Shown here: positions 26,310 to 35,722 of the stretch, one piece after another | Numbering within the stretch: position 1 is the first letter of the stretch | Layout: each line of letters starts with the position of its first letter | Source: SHZL01 sp963815185 | GTDB taxonomy: Bacteria > Pseudomonadota > Gammaproteobacteria > Xanthomonadales > SZUA-36 | Assembly: GCA_963815185.1 (NCBI GenBank) | Contig: CAWFGC010000003.1 | Span: forward strand, 186,001 to 250,000 | Reading direction: 5' to 3' | DNA: 64,000 nt | Translations under genes and position numbers: made by a program | The notes under the pieces: model-generated | Databases searched by the model: none | What the model was told of the DNA's origin: nothing | The model's input: the letters and a program-made list of their open reading frames with translations, nothing else

Positions 26310-26732
26310 CTAGCCTGCGCTCAACGGCACGGCCATTGGTTTGTCTGTCTTTTCCAGTTTGTTCAGGGCCTCGATGTAACAATGCTGTATGGTTCTGCCA
26401 GGGCCCCTGACCAACAATTTGTCGAAGTGGGTCAGTTGGCCCGTCGTGGTGGTAAAGGCAATATTCTCGGCAGTGGAGAGGTCATGGCAGGTGTTGCGCA
26501 AGGAAACCAGATAGTACGTGGAAGGCTCCGTTTGCATGATGATGTGCTCGCGATCGAGGTAGTTCCAGCCATCCAGGCGGTAGCGCTGGATGCGCTCAAC
26601 GGGAGCGCCCAGTCGATAGTTTTTCGCGGCCAGCTTTTGATCCAGCGTAAGCTGTGGCCCGGGCGCGCTGGCGCACGCCATCAGGCCGACAGCCGGGATG
26701 AGCAAAATGAACAAGCGTTTCATGGCTAACAT
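26310..26732 (-). CDS. DUF6491 family lipoprotein
   Basis: A 140-residue predicted lipoprotein. Starting at 26732 it has a signal ending in the lipobox VGLMAC, with Cys20 as the lipidation site. The mature part carries the family pattern ERIQRYRLDGWNYLDREHIIM, YLVSLRNTCHDL and CYIEAL. DUF6491 proteins are small envelope proteins of unknown role, common in Gammaproteobacteria. The frame opens at 26870, but an AGGAGG site at 26739-26744 fixes the start at 26732. The second ATG (26723) is less well spaced. Confidence 0.8.
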   Translation of the reverse strand: MLAMKRLFILLIPAVGLMACASAPGPQLTLDQKLAAKNYRLGAPVERIQRYRLDGWNYLDREHIIMQTEPSTYYLVSLRNTCHDLSTAENIAFTTTTGQLTHFDKLLVRGPGRTIQHCYIEALNKLEKTDKPMAVPLSAG

Positions 26733-26738
26733 TGCGCA

Positions 26739-26744
26739 CCTCCT
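26739..26744 (-). promoter_or_regulatory. Ribosome-binding site that fixes the DUF6491 start
   Basis: On the minus strand the sequence AGGAGG stands six bases before ATG 26732, a perfect Shine-Dalgarno match. It decides against the upstream start offered by the longer open frame. Confidence 0.75.
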
Positions 26745-27035
26745 TTGGCCGGATCCATCAATCCAGACCGGCCACATGACTTTTCTCTTACATGGTTTGA
26801 TCCGCAAAGCATGGAGTGGTTCCAGGTCCACCCGTCCGGTGCGCTGCGAAAAAGCCCGGCCATGATGCATTCCTTGCGCCCTGACAGCGTTGCTCTGTCA
26901 AATTGACGGCAGATGGGCGAAACTGGTCAAGCGCTTAGCACCACTTTTCCCTTCCCGGCAGCTTTGACATCCCAAGCTCCCGCGAAGAAACATGAAATAC
27001 AGAAAACACCAGTCCAACAGATTGAGGAAATTGCA

Positions 27036-27746
27036 TTGAGCGATAGCAACCCTGCTTTGATGTTTGCCCCACCGCCCACGATTGACGTCCCGATCAAGGG
27101 TACACCTGTGCGCTTCCCGGTGAGGCGCATCTTTTGCGTCGGACGCAATTACGCGGCCCATGCAAAGGAAATGGGAATGACCGTCGAACGCGACGCACCC
27201 ATTTACTTCACCAAAGGCAACACCCATCTCGTGATGTCAGGCGCCCGGGTGCCGTATCCCCCGGGAACCCAGGACTATCAACATGAAATGGAACTGGTCG
27301 TCGCGATTGGCAAACCCGCTTTTCAGGTCGACGTCGAACACGCCCTGGAAATCGTTTTTGGCTATGCCTGCGGCCTGGACATGACCCGACGCGACCTGCA
27401 ATACAAAGCGGTCCCCAAGGGCTTTCCCTGGGATACCGGCAAGGATTTCGAAAACTCGGCGGTGATCGCGGAAATCGTTCCGGCTGGTGAATGCGGACAT
27501 ATCCATTCTGGCGCCATCTGCTTGTCGGTCAATGATGAGCTCAGGCAATCAGGCGATATCAGCGATCTGATGTGGACGGTGCCCGAACTGATCGCTGACC
27601 TGTCGAAGTACTACCATTTGCAGCCGGGTGACCTGATCTACACCGGAACGCCCGCCGGAGTCGGCCCGCTTCAGCCCGGAGACGAGATCACAGGCAGTAT
27701 CGACAAAGTGGGTGACATTGCGCTGAGCATTGGCGTCGCCGAGTAG
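27036..27746 (+). CDS. Fumarylacetoacetate hydrolase family protein
   Basis: About 236 residues. It has the core of the small FAH-family hydrolases/isomerases: RRIFCVGRNYAAHAKEMG, the metal-binding EMELVVAIG segment (after DYQH), YACGLDMTRRDLQ and YTGTPAGVGPLQPGDEI. Members hydrolyse C-C bonds of acylpyruvates or isomerise aromatic-degradation products. The frame opens at 26913, but the family usually starts about 20-25 residues before FCVGRNY; TTG 27036 with GAGGA upstream fits and is proposed. ATG 26913 or another start cannot be excluded. It converges on the POT transporter with only two bases between stops. Confidence 0.8.
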   Translation: MSDSNPALMFAPPPTIDVPIKGTPVRFPVRRIFCVGRNYAAHAKEMGMTVERDAPIYFTKGNTHLVMSGARVPYPPGTQDYQHEMELVVAIGKPAFQVDVEHALEIVFGYACGLDMTRRDLQYKAVPKGFPWDTGKDFENSAVIAEIVPAGECGHIHSGAICLSVNDELRQSGDISDLMWTVPELIADLSKYYHLQPGDLIYTGTPAGVGPLQPGDEITGSIDKVGDIALSIGVAE

Positions 27747-27748
27747 TT

Positions 27749-29125
27749 TTAAGCGATCTCCGGTTCCGCTGCCGGTCCATCCAGGCGCTTGCCGACAAAG
27801 AGTTTGAACAGCACGAACACCATGCCTGATGCTGCGGCGAATGCGGCATGCATCAGCCAGAAACTGGTGGTCGGCATGGTCTCGTAAAACCCGCCGACCC
27901 AGCCCACGAGCGAGTTTCCGAGGAAGAACACCAGGAAGTAAAGCCCGATCATGGTTGCATTGACTGCCTTTGGCGCGACCTTGGCGAACAGGGCCAAACT
28001 GACAGGGAGCATGTGCGCAAAAGCAATGCTGTTGATGAAATGAAACGCGACAGGCCAGGCCAGGCCGATCTTCTCTCCCGGGCCCTGCGTCGCGGCTGCA
28101 ATGTACAGGCACATCATGCCGCCGATCGAAAAAATGGAACCGATAATGAGCTTGGTGATTTCGTCGGGTTCGCGCCAGTGCCTGGCGTACCAGCGATAGA
28201 AGATCACCACCAGCGCGAGAAAACTGACACTGACGATGGCGTCCAGCGTCACCAGCCAGGTGGTGGGCAGCCGATGTCCGCCCCACATCAGATCGAACTG
28301 CTGGTCGCCCCAAATCAGATAGGCGTTGAAGATTTGATTGTTGGGCACGATGGCAATCGCGAGCACCGGAATCAACAGCAGCAGGGTGATGATCGCCGGC
28401 CAATCGCCGGGCTTGAGTTTCGGTGCTGCCGGCGTGCCGTTCACCGCCTTTGGCGCAAAATCCTCCTGCGGCAAATATTTCTGTCCGGCGATGTAGATCG
28501 CCAGGCCGATCAGCATGCCGACACCGGCGGCGCCAAAACCATAGTGCCAACCGTAGACCTCGCCAAGCGTGCCGACAACCAGCGGCGAAGCAATGACACC
28601 GGCATTGATGCCAAGGTAGAAAATCTGGAAGGCATCGGCGCGGCGCAGGTCATTGGGCCCGTACAAGGCACCCACCTGGCTGGAGATATTGCCTTTGAAC
28701 ATGCCGCTGCCAAGCACCAGGCACAGAAGTGCAAACAGGAAACTGCTCTCGAAAGCCATCAGGAAATGCCCGGTAGCCATGGTCAGGGCGCCGAGCAGCA
28801 CGGTACGGCGCTTGCCGAGTATGCGGTCGGCCAGAAAGCCGCCGAAAATCGGTGTCAGATAAACGCTGGCGGCATAGGTGCCGAAAATGGCCGAGGCCAA
28901 TGCCTGCCCGTCGATACCGCCAAACAGCAAGCGAAACTGCGCGAACAACGCGACATGCTCTACATGGCCGGGCAGCAGCAGGGACTTCGTCATGTACAAC
29001 ACGAGCAGCGTCTGCATGCCGTAAAAGGAGAAGCGTTCCCACGCCTCGGTAAAGGCAAGGTAACCAAGACCGACTGGATGACCCAGGAAGGATTTTCCCC
29101 CTGGGCTCAGGGATGGATTGGGCAT
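27749..29125 (-). CDS. POT/PTR2-family proton-coupled peptide transporter
   Basis: A 458-residue major-facilitator protein with about 12-14 membrane segments. POT signatures are present: GYLAFTEAWERFSFYGMQ near the N-terminus (the ExxER-type proton motif), GTYAASVYLTPIFGGFLAD (PTR2 signature 1 region) and FYLGINAGVIASPLVVG (signature 2 region). It would import di- and tripeptides with protons across the inner membrane. The large frame on the opposite strand (27848-29653) is a shadow of this gene. Confidence 0.9.
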   Translation of the reverse strand: MPNPSLSPGGKSFLGHPVGLGYLAFTEAWERFSFYGMQTLLVLYMTKSLLLPGHVEHVALFAQFRLLFGGIDGQALASAIFGTYAASVYLTPIFGGFLADRILGKRRTVLLGALTMATGHFLMAFESSFLFALLCLVLGSGMFKGNISSQVGALYGPNDLRRADAFQIFYLGINAGVIASPLVVGTLGEVYGWHYGFGAAGVGMLIGLAIYIAGQKYLPQEDFAPKAVNGTPAAPKLKPGDWPAIITLLLLIPVLAIAIVPNNQIFNAYLIWGDQQFDLMWGGHRLPTTWLVTLDAIVSVSFLALVVIFYRWYARHWREPDEITKLIIGSIFSIGGMMCLYIAAATQGPGEKIGLAWPVAFHFINSIAFAHMLPVSLALFAKVAPKAVNATMIGLYFLVFFLGNSLVGWVGGFYETMPTTSFWLMHAAFAAASGMVFVLFKLFVGKRLDGPAAEPEIA

Positions 29126-29167
29126 TTGGAAGCCTTCAATTGTGAGATTGCCTGTTTATTGTGCGAA

Positions 29168-29851
29168 TCACGCCTGTCTGTAATCTGCCTGCACCGTTCC
29201 GCTTGCCGCCACTTCGCTTTCGTGACCCGTTTCACGCCAGGGTTCGGTGAGCGCGGCCTGGTACCACTCCTGCATTGCGCCCAGGCGCAGCATGTAATCC
29301 ACATAAGCCTGCGCCGCAGCGCCAAGGCGCAAACCATAGGTCTGTACGCGAAAGACGACCGGGGCAAAAAACGCATCGACCGCGCCAAATCCCGGGCCGG
29401 CGAGAAAAGGACCACCAAACTGAGCCATGCCTTCGCTCCAGATCTCATCGATTCTTGCCAGATCTGCCCCAAGCGATTCGCTGATTTCGTTGAGCTTCAC
29501 GCGCAAGCCGCAGTTCATCGGACACTGCCCACGCAGTTCAGCGAACCCCGAGTGCATTTCGCTGACGACACACCGTGCCCATGTGCGAGTGCCTTCATCC
29601 TCGGGCCACACGCCCGCATGCCGTTCCGCCAGGTATTCGATGATGGCCAATGAATCCCAGATGACTTTGCTGCCATCGTGAAGACACGGTACGCGGCCAT
29701 TGGGAGAAAAGGCTCTGAATTGGTTCCAGCTCGAACCTTGTTCAAAGCAATGCAGTCGCTCTTCGAATGGAATCTCCAAAGCACGCATGAGCACCCATGG
29801 CCGCAACGACCATGAGGAGTAGTTCTTGTTGGCGATGTGAAGCGTGTACAT
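29168..29851 (-). CDS. Glutathione S-transferase family protein
   Basis: A 227-residue cytosolic GST. The thioredoxin-like N-terminal domain begins YTLHIANKNYSSWSLRPW with the catalytic Ser pair, followed by ALEIPFEERL and GRVPCLHDGSKVIWDSLAI, where the cis-Pro and Ser bind glutathione. The C-terminal half is helical. The NYSSWSLRPW start is typical of a proteobacterial subgroup. ATG 29851 is chosen from the family start; the frame opens nine codons earlier. Confidence 0.85.
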   Translation of the reverse strand: MYTLHIANKNYSSWSLRPWVLMRALEIPFEERLHCFEQGSSWNQFRAFSPNGRVPCLHDGSKVIWDSLAIIEYLAERHAGVWPEDEGTRTWARCVVSEMHSGFAELRGQCPMNCGLRVKLNEISESLGADLARIDEIWSEGMAQFGGPFLAGPGFGAVDAFFAPVVFRVQTYGLRLGAAAQAYVDYMLRLGAMQEWYQAALTEPWRETGHESEVAASGTVQADYRQA

Positions 29852-30011
29852 GATGGGTTTCTGCCCAAAGCGGCCCAAAAGGCCGAATCAAATGCAACTG
29901 TACATTCTTATGCAAGCCGCCAACATACGGCAGTTGCCCAATCTTGGCAAATTCATCGCTCCGCACCGCCCGGGGGCGGTAAACTACCTTCTTGCCCCGA
30001 TTGCTTGAGGA

Positions 30012-32150
30012 ATGAACCGGGTTGTGAATGCCAGGAAAAACACGCGTATTGCGGTCGATATCGGCGGTACGTTTACCGACGTGGTGCTGGAACTGGAGGA
30101 TGGCTCACGCCTCACCACCAAGCTGCTGACGACCACTACCCATCCCGGCGCAGCGGTGCTGGCAGGTATCGAACAGGTGATGCGGCTGGCAAAGCGGACG
30201 CCGGCGGACATCGGGCTGATCATTCACGGCACCACACTGGCCACCAACGCGCTGATCGAGCGGCGCGGTGCGAAAACCGCATTGCTGACTACCGAAGGCC
30301 ACCGTGACGCGCTGGAAATGGCGCACGAAGACCGCTTCGAGCAATACGACATCAACATCGACCGGCCGGCGCCACTGGTGCCGCGCCACCTGCGCTTGCC
30401 GATTCGGGAGCGCATGGACCATGCCGGGCGGGTATTGATTCCACTGGACCGGAAAGCGGTGGAAGCCACCTTGCCGCTGCTGGAAACACACGCTGTCGAG
30501 AGCATCGCCATCGGCTACCTGCATGCTTTTGTCAATCCGGCGCACGAAATCCAGACCGCAGAAATACTGCGGGCGGCACGGCCGGATCTTGCCATCACGC
30601 TGGCGTCCGCAGTCTGCCCCGAGATCCGCGAGTTCGAACGTCTGTCGACCGCTTGCGCCAACGCCTACGTGCAGCCTTTGATGGCGCGCTACCTGCAGCG
30701 CCTGTCGGTCGAATTGCGCGAGCGCGGATTCGTCTGCCCGTTTTTGCTGATGACCTCCGGCGGCGGCCTGACCACGCTGGAAACCGCGGCAATGTTTCCC
30801 GTCCGCCTGATCGAATCCGGGCCCGCCGGCGGTGCGATCCTGGCACAACATGTATCGCGGCAGTGCGGGCTGCAGCGAATGCTGTCTTTCGACATGGGAG
30901 GCACCACGGCCAAGTTATGCCTGATCGATGATTTCCAGCCACAGGGTTCGCGCAGTTTCGAAGTGGACCGTGTTTACCGTTTCAGAAAGGGCAGCGGTCT
31001 GCCGGTCCGCATTCCGGTGATCGAAATGGTCGAGATTGGCGCCGGCGGCGGTTCCCTGGCCCGGGTCGACAAGCTGCAGCGCATCCAGGTCGGGCCGGAG
31101 AGCGCCGGCTCGGAACCCGGGCCGGCTGCCTATGGCCGCGGCGGTACGAGAGCGGCGGTCACCGATGCTGACGTGCGGCTGGGACGTATTTATGCGCCCA
31201 AATTTGCCGCCGGCGCGTTCGCCCTCGATGCCGATGCCGCCGAGCAGGCCATACAGAGCGCAGTGGCGGGACCGCTGCGTCTGGACCTGGACATGGCGGC
31301 GTTCGGCATCAGCGAAGTCGTCGATGAGAACATGGCCGCCGCCGCGCGCGCGCATGCCGCCGAGTTCGGCCTGGATCTCGGTCATCGCGACATGGTGGCT
31401 TTCGGCGGCGCCGCGCCATTGCACGCCGCACGGCTGGGCGAGAAACTGGGTGTCAACCGCATTATCATTCCGACCGAGGCCGGCGTCGGTTCCGCAGTGG
31501 GTTTCCTGCTGGCCCCTGTTGCCTACGAAGTCGTGCGCAGCCGCCACCAGATTCTGTCTGCACTGCAGCCCGGCGTAATCAATGCCCTGATGGAAGACAT
31601 GCGCGCCGAAGCCCTGGCGGTCGTGCGCCAGGGAACGGCACGTGAGGATTTGATTGAAACCCGGCAGGCGTACATGCGCTATGTCGGCCAGGGACACGAA
31701 ATTGCGGTCAGCCTGCCGGTTGCGGTTTATACAGATTCCGACGCTGTGGTTTTTCAACAGGCTTTCGAAGCGGCCTATACTCAGCTATATGGCCGCTGCA
31801 TAGAAGGTGTCAGCATCGAAGCGCTGAGCTGGACTCTGACCATCAGCACGCCGGCGGTGGAGACGGAAATAGGGTCCGATAACTTTTTCGACCCGAAAAA
31901 AGGCTCTGACCCCTGCATACCCGTTCACATGCAGTCCTTTTTCGACTCGTCCACAGCCCGGCGCAGTGAGGTACCCGTATACCTGCGTGACGATTTAAAG
32001 CCAGGCGACCGCATTACCGGTCCGGCGCTGATCGCCGAGGACCAGACCACCACCGTGGTCACCTGCCACTTTGAGGCCGCCGTCGATGAACGCGGTTATA
32101 TCGTACTGACCCGAATCACCTCGGCCGGCACGGAGAATCGTGATGAGTAA
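30012..32150 (+). CDS. Hydantoinase/oxoprolinase subunit A
   Basis: A 712-residue ATP-dependent amidohydrolase subunit. It has the N-terminal actin-like phosphate loop IAVDIGGTFTDVVLEL (about residues 13-28), IIHGTTLATNALIERRGAKT, the second loop MLSFDMGGTTAKLCLI, and IPVIEMVEIGAGGGSLARVD with PEAGVGSAVGFLLAP toward the end. With subunit B it opens hydantoin, 5-oxoproline or N-methylhydantoin-like rings using ATP. Its 3' end overlaps the start of subunit B by eight bases. A stretch at about residues 617-645 (GSDNFFDPKKGSDPCIP...) comes from a palindromic repeat inserted in frame and is not part of the family. Confidence 0.9.
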   Translation: MNRVVNARKNTRIAVDIGGTFTDVVLELEDGSRLTTKLLTTTTHPGAAVLAGIEQVMRLAKRTPADIGLIIHGTTLATNALIERRGAKTALLTTEGHRDALEMAHEDRFEQYDINIDRPAPLVPRHLRLPIRERMDHAGRVLIPLDRKAVEATLPLLETHAVESIAIGYLHAFVNPAHEIQTAEILRAARPDLAITLASAVCPEIREFERLSTACANAYVQPLMARYLQRLSVELRERGFVCPFLLMTSGGGLTTLETAAMFPVRLIESGPAGGAILAQHVSRQCGLQRMLSFDMGGTTAKLCLIDDFQPQGSRSFEVDRVYRFRKGSGLPVRIPVIEMVEIGAGGGSLARVDKLQRIQVGPESAGSEPGPAAYGRGGTRAAVTDADVRLGRIYAPKFAAGAFALDADAAEQAIQSAVAGPLRLDLDMAAFGISEVVDENMAAAARAHAAEFGLDLGHRDMVAFGGAAPLHAARLGEKLGVNRIIIPTEAGVGSAVGFLLAPVAYEVVRSRHQILSALQPGVINALMEDMRAEALAVVRQGTAREDLIETRQAYMRYVGQGHEIAVSLPVAVYTDSDAVVFQQAFEAAYTQLYGRCIEGVSIEALSWTLTISTPAVETEIGSDNFFDPKKGSDPCIPVHMQSFFDSSTARRSEVPVYLRDDLKPGDRITGPALIAEDQTTTVVTCHFEAAVDERGYIVLTRITSAGTENRDE
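31872..31914. repeat. Imperfect palindromic repeat inserted in frame within the oxoprolinase gene
   Basis: GGGTCCGATAACTTTTTCG on the left pairs imperfectly with CGAAAAAAGGCTCTGACCC on the right. The GGGTCAGAG end (seen on the minus strand) is the same as in the hairpin at 51915-51975. The insertion adds about 14 codons plus some flank without breaking the frame. Confidence 0.55.
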
Positions 32151-33787
32151 ATCCAGGGCCCTGAATCCCATTGAGCTGCAAATCATCTGGACCCGACTGC
32201 TGGCGGTGGTTGAAGAGCAGGCGCAAACGCTGATCCGCACCGCGTTCTCCACCACGGTTCGCGAAGCCGGTGACTTGTCCTGCGGGGTGTTCGACACGCA
32301 TGGCCGCATGCTGGCGCAGGCGATAACCGGCACGCCCGGGCACGTCAATGCGATGGCGGCCAGCGTCAAATTCTTCTTGCGAAAATACCCGCTGGAAATC
32401 CTGCATCCGGGTGATGTGCTGCTGACCAACGACCCCTGGTACGGCACCGGTCACCTCAATGATTTCACCGTCGTGACGCCGGTGTTTCGTGACCAAGGGC
32501 CGCATGCACGGCCCGTTGCACTGTTTGCCGCCACCTCACATATCGCCGATGTCGGCGGCTGGGTTTCGGCCCCGACGGCCGCCAGGTCTTCGAGGAAGGA
32601 CTCAACATTCCGATCGGCTATCTGTTTCGGGCCGGTGAAGCCGAATGAAATTCTGCTGGAGATTTTGCGCGCCAACGTGCGCGATCCGCGCTCGGCCGAA
32701 GGTGATCTGTACTCACTCACGGCCTGCAACCGCAGCGGCGCCGCAAGCCTGTGCCGACATTCTGCAAGAGTATGGTCTCGACGACCTCGATGCGGCTGGC
32801 CAGATGATCATCGGCCACTCGCGCGAGGCCATGCTGGCCGAAATTCGCAAACTGCCGGCCGGGAGCTGGCGCAACGCGCATGCGCATCGACGGCTATGAC
32901 GAACCGGTCGACCTGGTATGCGCAGTCAGCATCGGCGATGATGGCATCGATGTCGATTTCGCAGGGCACATCGGCGGTCTGCGGTCACGGCATCAACGTG
33001 CCGATTACCTATACCCAGGCCTATGCCTCTTTCGGCGTGCGCTGCGTCATCGGTAACGACGTGCCCAATAATGCCGGCTCGCTGGAGGTGGTGCAGGGTA
33101 CGCGCGCCGGAGGGACTGCATACTCAATGCACAGCGGCCGGCCGCGGTGTCGGCCCGGCATACGATCGGCCAGATGTTGCCCGACGTGGTGCTGGGCTGT
33201 CTGGAACAACCACTCGATGGCAGGGTACCGGCCGAAGGGGCATCCTGCCTGTTCGGGCCGGTTTTTCTTGGCGGACGCGGCGTGATTCCGGGCAGCTCGG
33301 GTGAGCCCTTCGTGATCAACGCCTTCTATGCCGGCGGCACAGGGGGGCGTTTTGGCAAGGACGGTCTGTCCTGTACCGCGTTTCCGTCCGGAGTGCGCAG
33401 CACGCCGGTCGAGATCACCGAAAACACCGCGCCACTGATCATCTGGCGCAAGGAATACCGGCCGGACTCCGGCGGCGCAGGGGAATACCGTGGCGGCCTC
33501 GGGCAGGTCATGGAGTTTGGCCATGCCGACGGCGAAGCGTTTGCCGTATCGAAAATGTTCGACCGGATCCGTCATCCAGCCCGCGGCAGGCAGGGCGGCG
33601 AACCCGGGGCACCGGCGCGTGTCTATATCAGGGATGGCCGCGAACTGCGCGGCATGGGCCGCGAAGATCATCCCGGCCGGCCGGACGCATGGTGCTGGAA
33701 ACCGCTGGCGGCGGCGGTCTGGGCGACCCCGCAAAGCGCGACGCCAAAGCCATTGAGGAAGACCGGTTGAATGGACTGGTGAGTTGA
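32143..33787 (+). pseudogene. Hydantoinase/oxoprolinase subunit B, multiply frameshifted
   Basis: ATG 32143 starts a clear HyuB/oxoprolinase B: ELQIIWTRLLAVVEEQAQTL, REAGDLSCGVFDTHGRML, and GDVLLTNDPWYGTGHLNDFT. The family sequence then moves between frames at about 32560, 32740, 32880, 33100 and 33680, giving in turn NEILLEILRANVRDPR, LQEYGLDDLDAAGQMIIGHS, GHGINVPITYTQAYASFGVR, RHTIGQMLPDVVLGCLEQP and GGAGEYRGGLGQVMEFG, and ending naturally at TGA 33785-33787. No large part is missing, so either the gene is newly dead or the sequence contains several indels. If intact it would form the heterodimer with subunit A. Confidence 0.8.
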
Positions 33788-33791
33788 ATGT

Positions 33792-34022
33792 GCATTCCGA
33801 CAACGTTACTGGAACGCTTGTCGTATTTAGCCTGTACCACTTGCCAGGGCGCCGCTTCGAAGTGAGGACTCTCCTTTCAGGACACGGCTAATAGCCATCC
33901 GTGGCGCCTCTTCTTGAAACATCCCTGTTTCAAAAGGTCCTGAAAGGAGAGTCCTCACTCCGAACCGGCTTGTGCTGTGTTTTGAAGTCGAAGACCAAAT
34001 GTTCAGGCCGTTGCCGGAATGC
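33792..34022. repeat. Inverted-repeat element R4 (second family)
   Basis: About 230 bases with an outer inverted repeat of about 14 bases, one mismatch (33792-33805 against 34008-34022), and an inner perfect 22-base repeat (33862-33883 against 33937-33958). The centre matches R5 in inverted orientation. It begins four bases after the HyuB stop and fills the gap to the MAPEG gene. Confidence 0.75.
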
Positions 34023-34109
34023 GGCAAGGTAGCGGTATGAGATGTTCTCGATTCGGCGCCGGTGCTGGCGTATCCTACAACGGCTATTGGACTGGAGAAG
34101 GAGGGTTCC

Positions 34110-34583
34110 ATGACTGCTGATATCGTCTCGTTAAGCCTCGCAAACCCGGTATTTCACACCTATGTCGTGGTCGCCGGCATCATGATTCTCAAGCTGATGT
34201 TCCAGCCGTGGATAACGGTGATGCGGATGATGAAGGTCCATGGCGGATTTCGCAGTCCCGAGGATGCGAAGAAAAGCCCGCTCAACCCGAAACCGGAACC
34301 CGGGCAACTCGAGGTCAACGAGTACGTCGATCGCTCGCGCCGCATGAATTTGAATGACCTGGAAAGCATTCCGGGATTTCTGGCGGCCGGATTCCTGTTC
34401 GTGCTGACAAACCCGCCGTTGCTGCTGGCACAGATACTGATATGGGGTTACCTCGTGTCCCGGGCAGCCCACTTCATCGCCTACGCGACGGCCCAGTTGC
34501 ACGATATCCGCGCCTTTTGCTGGACCTGGAGTTCGCTCGCGGTGCTGACCATGGCCGTGTATACCCTGGTGCAGGTCCTTTGA
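34110..34583 (+). CDS. MAPEG family membrane protein (mPGES-like)
   Basis: A 157-residue protein with four membrane segments (about 12-32, 83-105, 107-126 and 132-152). It has the MAPEG signature RSRRMNLNDLESIPGFLAAG (about residues 69-88), with the Arg and Asn-Asp-x-Glu seen in microsomal prostaglandin E synthase-like members. These are glutathione-dependent transferases or peroxidases in the membrane. ATG 34110 follows GAGAAGGAGGG, a strong ribosome site; the 48 bases of open frame upstream are not used. Pirin follows four bases downstream, so the two are likely an operon concerned with oxidants or electrophiles (inference). Confidence 0.85.
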   Translation: MTADIVSLSLANPVFHTYVVVAGIMILKLMFQPWITVMRMMKVHGGFRSPEDAKKSPLNPKPEPGQLEVNEYVDRSRRMNLNDLESIPGFLAAGFLFVLTNPPLLLAQILIWGYLVSRAAHFIAYATAQLHDIRAFCWTWSSLAVLTMAVYTLVQVL

Positions 34584-34587
34584 AAGC

Positions 34588-35490
34588 ATGAATGATTCTG
34601 AAGCCAGCCAGTCTGCAGTGACCACAAAAGGCAACAGCATCGAACTGAGTCTCCGTTCGCACACCAAAGATCTTGGCGAATTGACTGTGCGCCGGGTTTT
34701 GCCGGCCACGCAACGGAAAATGGTCGGCCCGTTTATCTTTTTCGACCATATGGGGCCGGCGGAATTTCCGCCCGGTGAAGGCATCGCGGTGCGCCCGCAT
34801 CCCCACATTGGCATAGCAACGGTCACCTATCTGTTCGAGGGTGAGATCATTCACCGCGATAGCCTGAGCTACGTACAGGCCATTCATGCGGGCGCGGTCA
34901 ATCTGATGGCGGCGGGCAGCGGCATCGTGCACTCCGAGCGCGCCGGGGATGATTTCAATACCACTTCGAAGCTGCATGGGATCCAGTCGTGGATGGCCTT
35001 GCCCTCGGGCCAGGAAGAAATGCAGCCGGAATTTCTGCATTACGGGGCAGGCTGTATTCCCGAGTGCTCCCTGGACGGCGTCACTGTTCGCGTCATCATG
35101 GGCGCGGCCTACGGAGAGACTTCGCCGGTCCGTTGCTACTCGCCGACGCTGTATCTTGAATGCCGCCTACCGGCCGGATGCCATTTGACCTTGCCGGAAT
35201 CGCAGCCCGAGCTGGCGGCCTATGTGGTCAGTGGTCGTATCGATGTCGATGGGCATGCCTACACGGAGGGGGAATTGTTGCTTGCCCGTCCAGGCCAGGC
35301 CGTGCGCGTGGAGGCTCGCCAGGACAGTCACCTCATGGTCCTCGGCGGAGCTCCGGTGGGTGATCGTCATATCTGGTGGAACTTTGTCTCCAGCTCAGAG
35401 AGGCGCATAGAGCAAGCCAAAAACCAGTGGAGAGATGGGCAGTTCCAGCCGGTACCGGGCGATAAGGAGTTCATTCCACTGCCGGATTAG
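34588..35490 (+). CDS. Pirin family protein
   Basis: A 300-residue bicupin. The N-terminal cupin carries the metal ligands HPHIG (His71, His73) and GSGIVHSER (His115), and the pirin pattern VGPFIFFDHMGPAEFPPGEG precedes it. The C-terminal cupin is ARPGQAVRVEARQDSHLMVLGGAP. Pirins bind iron; some are quercetinases, others regulate metabolism. Four bases separate it from the MAPEG gene. Its TAG stop (35488-35490) is the first triplet of repeat R5. Confidence 0.85.
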   Translation: MNDSEASQSAVTTKGNSIELSLRSHTKDLGELTVRRVLPATQRKMVGPFIFFDHMGPAEFPPGEGIAVRPHPHIGIATVTYLFEGEIIHRDSLSYVQAIHAGAVNLMAAGSGIVHSERAGDDFNTTSKLHGIQSWMALPSGQEEMQPEFLHYGAGCIPECSLDGVTVRVIMGAAYGETSPVRCYSPTLYLECRLPAGCHLTLPESQPELAAYVVSGRIDVDGHAYTEGELLLARPGQAVRVEARQDSHLMVLGGAPVGDRHIWWNFVSSSERRIEQAKNQWRDGQFQPVPGDKEFIPLPD

Positions 35491-35722
35491 CTGTGAATTC
35501 CAGCAATGTTGTATACAGATGGTCGCGACACCAAAGCGTGGCACAAGCCGGTTCGGAGCAAGGGGTCTGCTTTCAGGACCTTTTGAAACAGGATGTTTCA
35601 AGAAGAGGCCGCCATGGATGGCTATTACAGCCGTGTCCTGAAAGCAGACCCCTTGGTTCGGACCGGCTCCCCGATCCGCGACGCGGAAGACGTGAGAACA
35701 ACGTTGCTGGAATTCACAGCTA
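35488..35722. repeat. Inverted-repeat element R5 between convergent genes (second family)
   Basis: About 235 bases. The 25-base termini form an inverted repeat with one mismatch (35488-35512 against 35698-35722). A second long stem (35545-35583 against about 35640-35680) and a small central stem (GAAACAGGATGTTTC) lie inside. The outermost triplets are TAG on the plus strand and, at the other end, TAG on the minus strand. These are exactly the stop codons of pirin and rimK, which converge here. Confidence 0.85.

Noticed and set aside
27848..29653. A 601-residue open frame on the plus strand
   Set aside because: It is antisense to the POT transporter and the GST gene, is rich in Arg, Gln and His, and has no domain. 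It is a shadow of GC-rich coding sequence.
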